This document shows positions 29,201 to 32,031 of a stretch of DNA of 32,031 nt, piece by piece. The position numbers and the translations under genes are program-made. Source of the stretch: Actinomycetes bacterium (GTDB lineage Bacteria > Actinomycetota > Acidimicrobiia > Acidimicrobiales > Microtrichaceae); the NCBI GenBank assembly GCA_023389745.1, contig JAEWED010000031.1, positions 1 through 32,031 of the forward strand. The letters run 5' to 3'. The first letter of the stretch is position 1. Each line of letters opens with the position of its first letter. Under the pieces are notes generated by a model that saw only the letters and a list, made by a program, of their open reading frames with translations, ran no database searches and was not told the DNA's origin.

Positions 29201-29983
29201 TCATCGGCTGTCAGAATAGACCTGAGGACCGCCCTGGCGTGGGAGCATCAGCGAGTAGATCTCCTGGGCCTCGTACTCCTTCGTCGAACGGGTCTCTCTC
29301 ACGACCTCCAACGTCCCATCACGATCACCACCTCGTCGAAGTCTCTCGCCGACGTATCCGTTCGCGATGCACTCCCACGTTCGTGCTGCCGCCACCATCC
29401 GCACAGCGCCGACGACCGGGGCCCCGACGATCGTGACGTCGGACGCGATCCGGGCCATGTGAGCGTTCCCTGCGTCCAAGCCGATCGAAAGCCCTACGTC
29501 GGATCGCATGTTCTGCGATCCCAACCGGAGGCGAGGGACTATGTCATCGTGGAATGCACCGAGCAACTCGTCAGCAACGTCCACCGCACGGTAGGCATTC
29601 CGACGAACATGACGGTCCTCCTGCTTTCGGGTAAGACCCTTCGTCGGAACCTCCACCGGCCAGTATGCCAAAAAGCCATCGCCCGTGAATTTATCGAACC
29701 ACCCACGCGAGTCCCACACGATCTCCTCAGCGAAGTCAACAAACTCACTAACCGTGTGGGCAAATGCGAGCGGATCTGCAGCCTCTTTCATGGCGAACGC
29801 CGACTTGCGGATGTCCGCCGCCAGCACAACCAGCAAGTGGGGTTTGCCCTCGATAATGTACTCGGCAGTCCGCCGCATGGCCTTCTTGTCGTCTGCCATA
29901 GGCTTGGGTGCGTGACGTCGCACCTGTTTGGCGAGTGCCGCTACTCCATCACGCTTACGCCTCAACTGCCCTCCCCGAGTCAC
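29201..29983 (-). CDS. Atypical class III nucleotidyl cyclase, Pycsar-cyclase-like
   Basis: A 260-residue soluble protein with one class III cyclase domain (about 45-212). Metal ligands are kept: Asp57 in 'VVLAADIRKSA' and Asp102 in 'WFDKFTGDGFLAYW', with Lys98 at the adenine-contact position. In the later motif 'TIVGAPVVGAVRM' (184-196), Thr184 replaces the base-binding Asp, Val191 replaces the transition-state Asn, and Arg195 is kept. It therefore departs from adenylate and guanylate cyclases, as expected for pyrimidine cyclases of antiphage Pycsar systems, whose sequence style it shares. No PycTM/PycTIR-type effector is visible on either side. The GTG start at 29983 is fixed by an upstream in-frame TGA; ATG 29899 is an alternative. 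Third codon positions are often A/T, unlike neighbours, indicating transfer. Confidence 0.8.
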   Translation of the reverse strand: MTRGGQLRRKRDGVAALAKQVRRHAPKPMADDKKAMRRTAEYIIEGKPHLLVVLAADIRKSAFAMKEAADPLAFAHTVSEFVDFAEEIVWDSRGWFDKFTGDGFLAYWPVEVPTKGLTRKQEDRHVRRNAYRAVDVADELLGAFHDDIVPRLRLGSQNMRSDVGLSIGLDAGNAHMARIASDVTIVGAPVVGAVRMVAAARTWECIANGYVGERLRRGGDRDGTLEVVRETRSTKEYEAQEIYSLMLPRQGGPQVYSDSR

Positions 29984-29991
29984 CGTGTGTC

Positions 29992-29997
29992 ATCCTA
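29992..29997 (-). promoter_or_regulatory. Possible -10 of the cyclase gene
   Basis: TAGGAT on the minus strand lies 8 nt before the GTG at 29983. It may give a near-leaderless transcript; AGGA within it could instead act as a weak ribosome site. Confidence 0.35.
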
Positions 29998-30778
29998 CCG
30001 GGTCGTCAGTGGACTGTTGCCAGCAACGCTCAGGCGCATACGTTTCGACGGACTCCGCCACGAAGCCGCTAGTTCGATTTCTTGATGCTCACCGCACTCG
30101 CGTCAAGGAATTGCTGCGCATCCCTGCGAGGAAGCGATACTTGTCACGGGATATTCTTACGCCGCGGCGCGACACACTGGCAGAGTGATGGCCTGGGCCC
30201 CTCTTGATCGAGAAGCTATGGGTCCGCTTGGTCCACCCCTCAAGCACCAGCTAATCAGTTAGCTGGCGAATTGCGCGACGGCCCCGTTGACTCCGACGGC
30301 GCGGGCTTTCAAGCGACGGCAACTCTGTCCAGGCGGACACTCTCGCACCCGATCGAGGCGTGCACCCCGGACACCAACGATACTCCTGGAACTCGTTTCT
30401 TACTGGTGGATCGCCGTAACAGTTCGCCAATCTCATGAGTCAGCTTCGGTTCGGCACCTTGTCTTCGTGCGTCTCCAGCAACGGTGGCGAAGCTTCTCGG
30501 CTCGACGCTTCGGGTTTCCGACCCAGCCCGCGCGCACCCGTCGGCGCAACCGCTAACAGATGGTGACCGTGATGTGTCCCGTATGAACCAGAACTCACCA
30601 CAGGGCTGAGCGGCATAGAGGCTGCACTACGAGGGCGATGAGCGCACGATGAAGGCGAGGACGTCAGTCGTCCCAGGGCGGCAAATACGGACGGGTATAG
30701 ATGCCACTCTCGGCGATGGGGACTGCTGCACGAACTGGTGACATCTGGTCTGTGGTGCCGAGAGGTGCGGCTGGAAGG
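29998..30778. other. Gene-poor, lower-GC segment between cyclase and insertion sequences
   Basis: About 780 nt without a recognisable gene. Several frames of 60-90 codons exist on both strands, but none resembles a family, has a ribosome site, or shows a codon bias. One clear dyad is present at 30247-30266. If the cyclase once had an upstream effector gene, it has been lost or is too decayed to see. Confidence 0.5.
30247..30266. repeat. Perfect 8-bp inverted repeat with 4-nt loop
   Basis: CCAGCTAA (30247-30254) and TTAGCTGG (30259-30266) around TCAG, in gene-free sequence. It could be a terminator, a protein site or a recombination scar; nothing nearby decides. Confidence 0.6.
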
Positions 30779-31495
30779 ATGCTCACCGTGCTCGGGCCCT
30801 ATCCCACGGAGTTCCGATAGGACGTGATCCGGGTGGCGCGCAGCCGCGAGCCCGGAGTGCACCCCAAGGACCTCGCAGCCGATCTCGGGATCTCGGAGTC
30901 GTTCCCCACGAACTGGCTCAAGGCAGCTGTCGTCGAGGACCGGATCAAGCCCGGCTCGATGGCAACGGAGAACGCCGAGTTGCGCGAAGCGAAGAAGCGG
31001 ACCCGGTTGCTCGGGCAGGAGAACGAGGTGGTGCGTCACGCGGCCGCATATCTGTCCCAGGCGAACCTGCCGGGAAACGGCTCTACCCGCTCGTGAGCGA
31101 GCTCGCCGCAGAGCGCATCCCCGTCACGGTGACGTGTCGGGGCCTCAAGCTCGCCGGCCGGCCTTACTACCGCTGGCTCGCAGCGCCGGTCAGCGACGCG
31201 TTGCTCGCCGAGGCGTACCTCGCCAACTCGGTCTTCGACGCGCATCGTGATGACCCCGAGTTCGGCGACCGGTTCCTCATCAACGAGGTCCGTGACGCCG
31301 ACTTCGAGGGTTTGCGAGCGCACGGTGTAGTGGATCTGTTCGGAGATGGGCTGGTGGTGTCGGTTCGGCAAACCCAGGAGCCGCAACGCATCGAAGGCGG
31401 GCGCTACCGCGCATGACGTCCTGGTCCGGGGAGTGTTCGACGCGCACGAGTTGGACCAGCCGTGGTCGACCGGCATCACCGAGCACCGCACCGCT
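30779..31495 (+). pseudogene. Decayed IS3-family transposase (OrfA + OrfB, truncated)
   Basis: OrfA runs from ATG 30779 ('MLTVLGPYPTEFR'), hits TAG at 30818-30820, then continues 'DVIRVARSREPGVHPKDLAADLGISESF' with 'ENAELREAKKRTRLLGQENEV' (leucine-zipper part) to TGA at 31094-31096. OrfB begins at 31093 in the -1 frame, overlapping as usual for IS3 ('SELAAERIPVTVTCRGLKLAGRPYYRWLA', 'FDAHRDDPEFGDRFL'). An extra G at 31308-31310 shifts the frame; the restored frame reads 'VCERTV', TAG (31328-31330), 'WICSEMGWWCRFGKPR' and 'AHDVLVRGVFDAHELDQPW'. Homology ends near 31495 at 'TGITEHRTA', just at the first D of the DDE core, where IS30-like sequence begins. At least four lesions make it inactive. 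Confidence 0.88.
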
Positions 31496-31525
31496 TGGAT
31501 TCCAGCAGTCGTCGCACCAGAGAGT

Positions 31526-31860
31526 TCAGGGCGTGGCCAGTAGAGCAGAGATCCTCTCGGCCGGTGTGTCCCAGTCGAGGGCCTTCCGTGGCCGACTGTT
31601 GAGCTCGGCTGCGACGCTATCGAGTGCGTCGTGGTCATGGATCGAGAGGTCGGTGTCCTTGCGGAACTACTGGCGGACAAGGCCATTGGTGTTCTCGTTG
31701 CTGCCGCGCTGCCATGGCGAAGCGGGGTCGCAGAAGTAGACGTCCATGTCGACGGCGGTGCTGAACGCTCGGTGCTCGCTCATCTCGGCGCCTTGGTCCC
31801 AGGTGAGGGTATTGCGCAGCGACGCGTGCACGAAGCACCGATCGGTGAGCGCCCGCTGGG
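31526..31860 (-). pseudogene. Decayed IS30-family transposase, C-terminal fragment
   Basis: The minus strand encodes the end of an IS30 DDE transposase: 'LRNTLTWDQGAEMSEHRAF', 'DVYFCDPASPWQRGSNENTN' (with the DDE-family Glu in 'NENTNG'), then a TAG at 31667-31669 replacing the Tyr of 'RQYF'. The same frame continues as 'FRKDTDLSIHDHDALDSVAA' to 'WDTPAERISALLATP' and TGA at 31526-31528. The N-terminal DNA-binding half is absent. Homology fades between 31860 and 31906, where the terminator of the neighbouring gene begins. The IS30 right end seems to reach about 31496, immediately against the truncated IS3 OrfB, so one element landed in or recombined with the other. Confidence 0.88.
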
Positions 31861-31906
31861 CACCCCAGGAGCCGTGGCTGGCTGCGGCTCGTTGAGTGAA
31901 CGCGAA

Positions 31907-31941
31907 CCGGCGGCGGCACCCCCGTGGGTCGCCGCCGCCGG
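31907..31941. terminator. Strong hairpin downstream of the right-edge acyl-CoA dehydrogenase
   Basis: Arms CCGGCGGCGGC (31907-31917) and GCCGCCGCCGG (31931-31941) are exact complements. Inside, ACCC/GGGT adds four pairs with one bulge. It lies about 30 nt after the TAG at 31970-31972 on the minus strand. Confidence 0.75.
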
Positions 31942-31969
31942 TCACGACGTTCAGATCGTCGTCTTGGGA

Positions 31970-32031
31970 CTACTCGATGCGCAGGCCGGAGATGGCACGG
32001 GAGATCACCAGCTGCTGGATCTGCTCGGTGC
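31970..32031 (-). CDS. Acyl-CoA dehydrogenase, last 19 residues (runs off the right edge)
   Basis: The minus-strand frame ends 'TEQIQQLVISRAISGLRIE' and TAG. This matches the C-terminal helix of acyl-CoA dehydrogenases, where '(G)T-x-QIQ-x-x-x-x-R-x-(I/L)-x-G' follows the catalytic-region 'YEGT' turn. It is followed by a strong hairpin. Only the tail is in the window, so subfamily and completeness cannot be judged. Confidence 0.72.
   Translation of the reverse strand, partial: TEQIQQLVISRAISGLRIE

Noticed and set aside
29195..30085. 296-codon plus-strand frame antisense to the cyclase
   Set aside because: The minus-strand frame carries clear cyclase motifs; the plus frame has no family resemblance or ribosome site.
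29928..30188. 86-codon plus-strand frame upstream of the cyclase
   Set aside because: No start signals and no recognisable motif; overlaps the cyclase N-terminus. Kept only as part of the gene-poor segment.
1..32031. tRNA, rRNA or riboswitch
   Set aside because: No cloverleaf, rRNA-like or known riboswitch sequence was recognised by eye; a covariance-model scan would settle it.

Overview
The window is high-GC DNA with dense, short-spaced genes. Its content points to an actinomycete (phylum Actinomycetota): many flavin-dependent LLM-class oxidoreductases and acyl-CoA dehydrogenases, a class F sortase, an ECF sigma factor with an RskA-like anti-sigma factor, a leaderless-gene style of promoter (TANNNT 6-8 nt before the start codon) and a latex-clearing-protein homologue. 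A lineage such as Acidimicrobiia is possible, but this is inference; no rRNA or tRNA gene is present to settle it.

Layout. 1-4030: the 5' part of a large-subunit catalase (runs off the left edge), a small acidic protein, and two LLM-class oxidoreductases flanking an HxlR regulator with a perfect inverted-repeat operator. 4143-6407: an ACAD10/11-like acyl-CoA dehydrogenase and a PhzF-family protein, convergent on a perfect 23-bp hairpin. 6460-11421: a branched-chain-amino-acid-type ABC uptake operon in which both permeases and one ATPase are fused into one 963-residue polypeptide, followed by a divergent TetR regulator. 12249-14091: an NHL-repeat lipoprotein plus two phage-tail-collar-type proteins. 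14240-18262: a surface-protein and sigma-factor locus with a DUF4397 secreted protein, class F sortase, fasciclin protein, ECF sigma factor and anti-sigma factor. 18295-27505: housekeeping and stress genes (DUF2200, universal stress protein, glutathione peroxidase, SRPBCC, MFS, zinc alcohol dehydrogenase, a basic lysine-rich protein, DHFR-like, an unknown protein, an amidohydrolase). 27570-28892: a Lcp-type rubber oxygenase. 28919-31969: a foreign-looking segment of lower GC with a solitary atypical class III nucleotidyl cyclase, about 800 bp without a recognisable gene, and decayed IS3 and IS30 copies. The right edge is the last 19 codons of an acyl-CoA dehydrogenase.

Two loci deserve attention. 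(1) The sigma/anti-sigma pair lies divergent to a fasciclin gene, as expected for a SigK-RskA-MPT70/83-type circuit. The same promoter-like pair, GCATCC-N15/16-(C/G)CGAAG, stands before the fasciclin-sortase operon, the sigma operon and the DUF4397 gene, which suggests a local cell-surface regulon; a 15-bp tandem repeat abuts the fasciclin -35 element. (2) The solitary cyclase keeps both metal-binding Asp residues but has lost the base-recognition Asp and the transition-state Asn of adenylate cyclases. It resembles the cyclase of Pycsar-type antiphage systems, lacks a visible effector, and is followed in frame, after a TGA-C stop, by a basic 62-codon extension.
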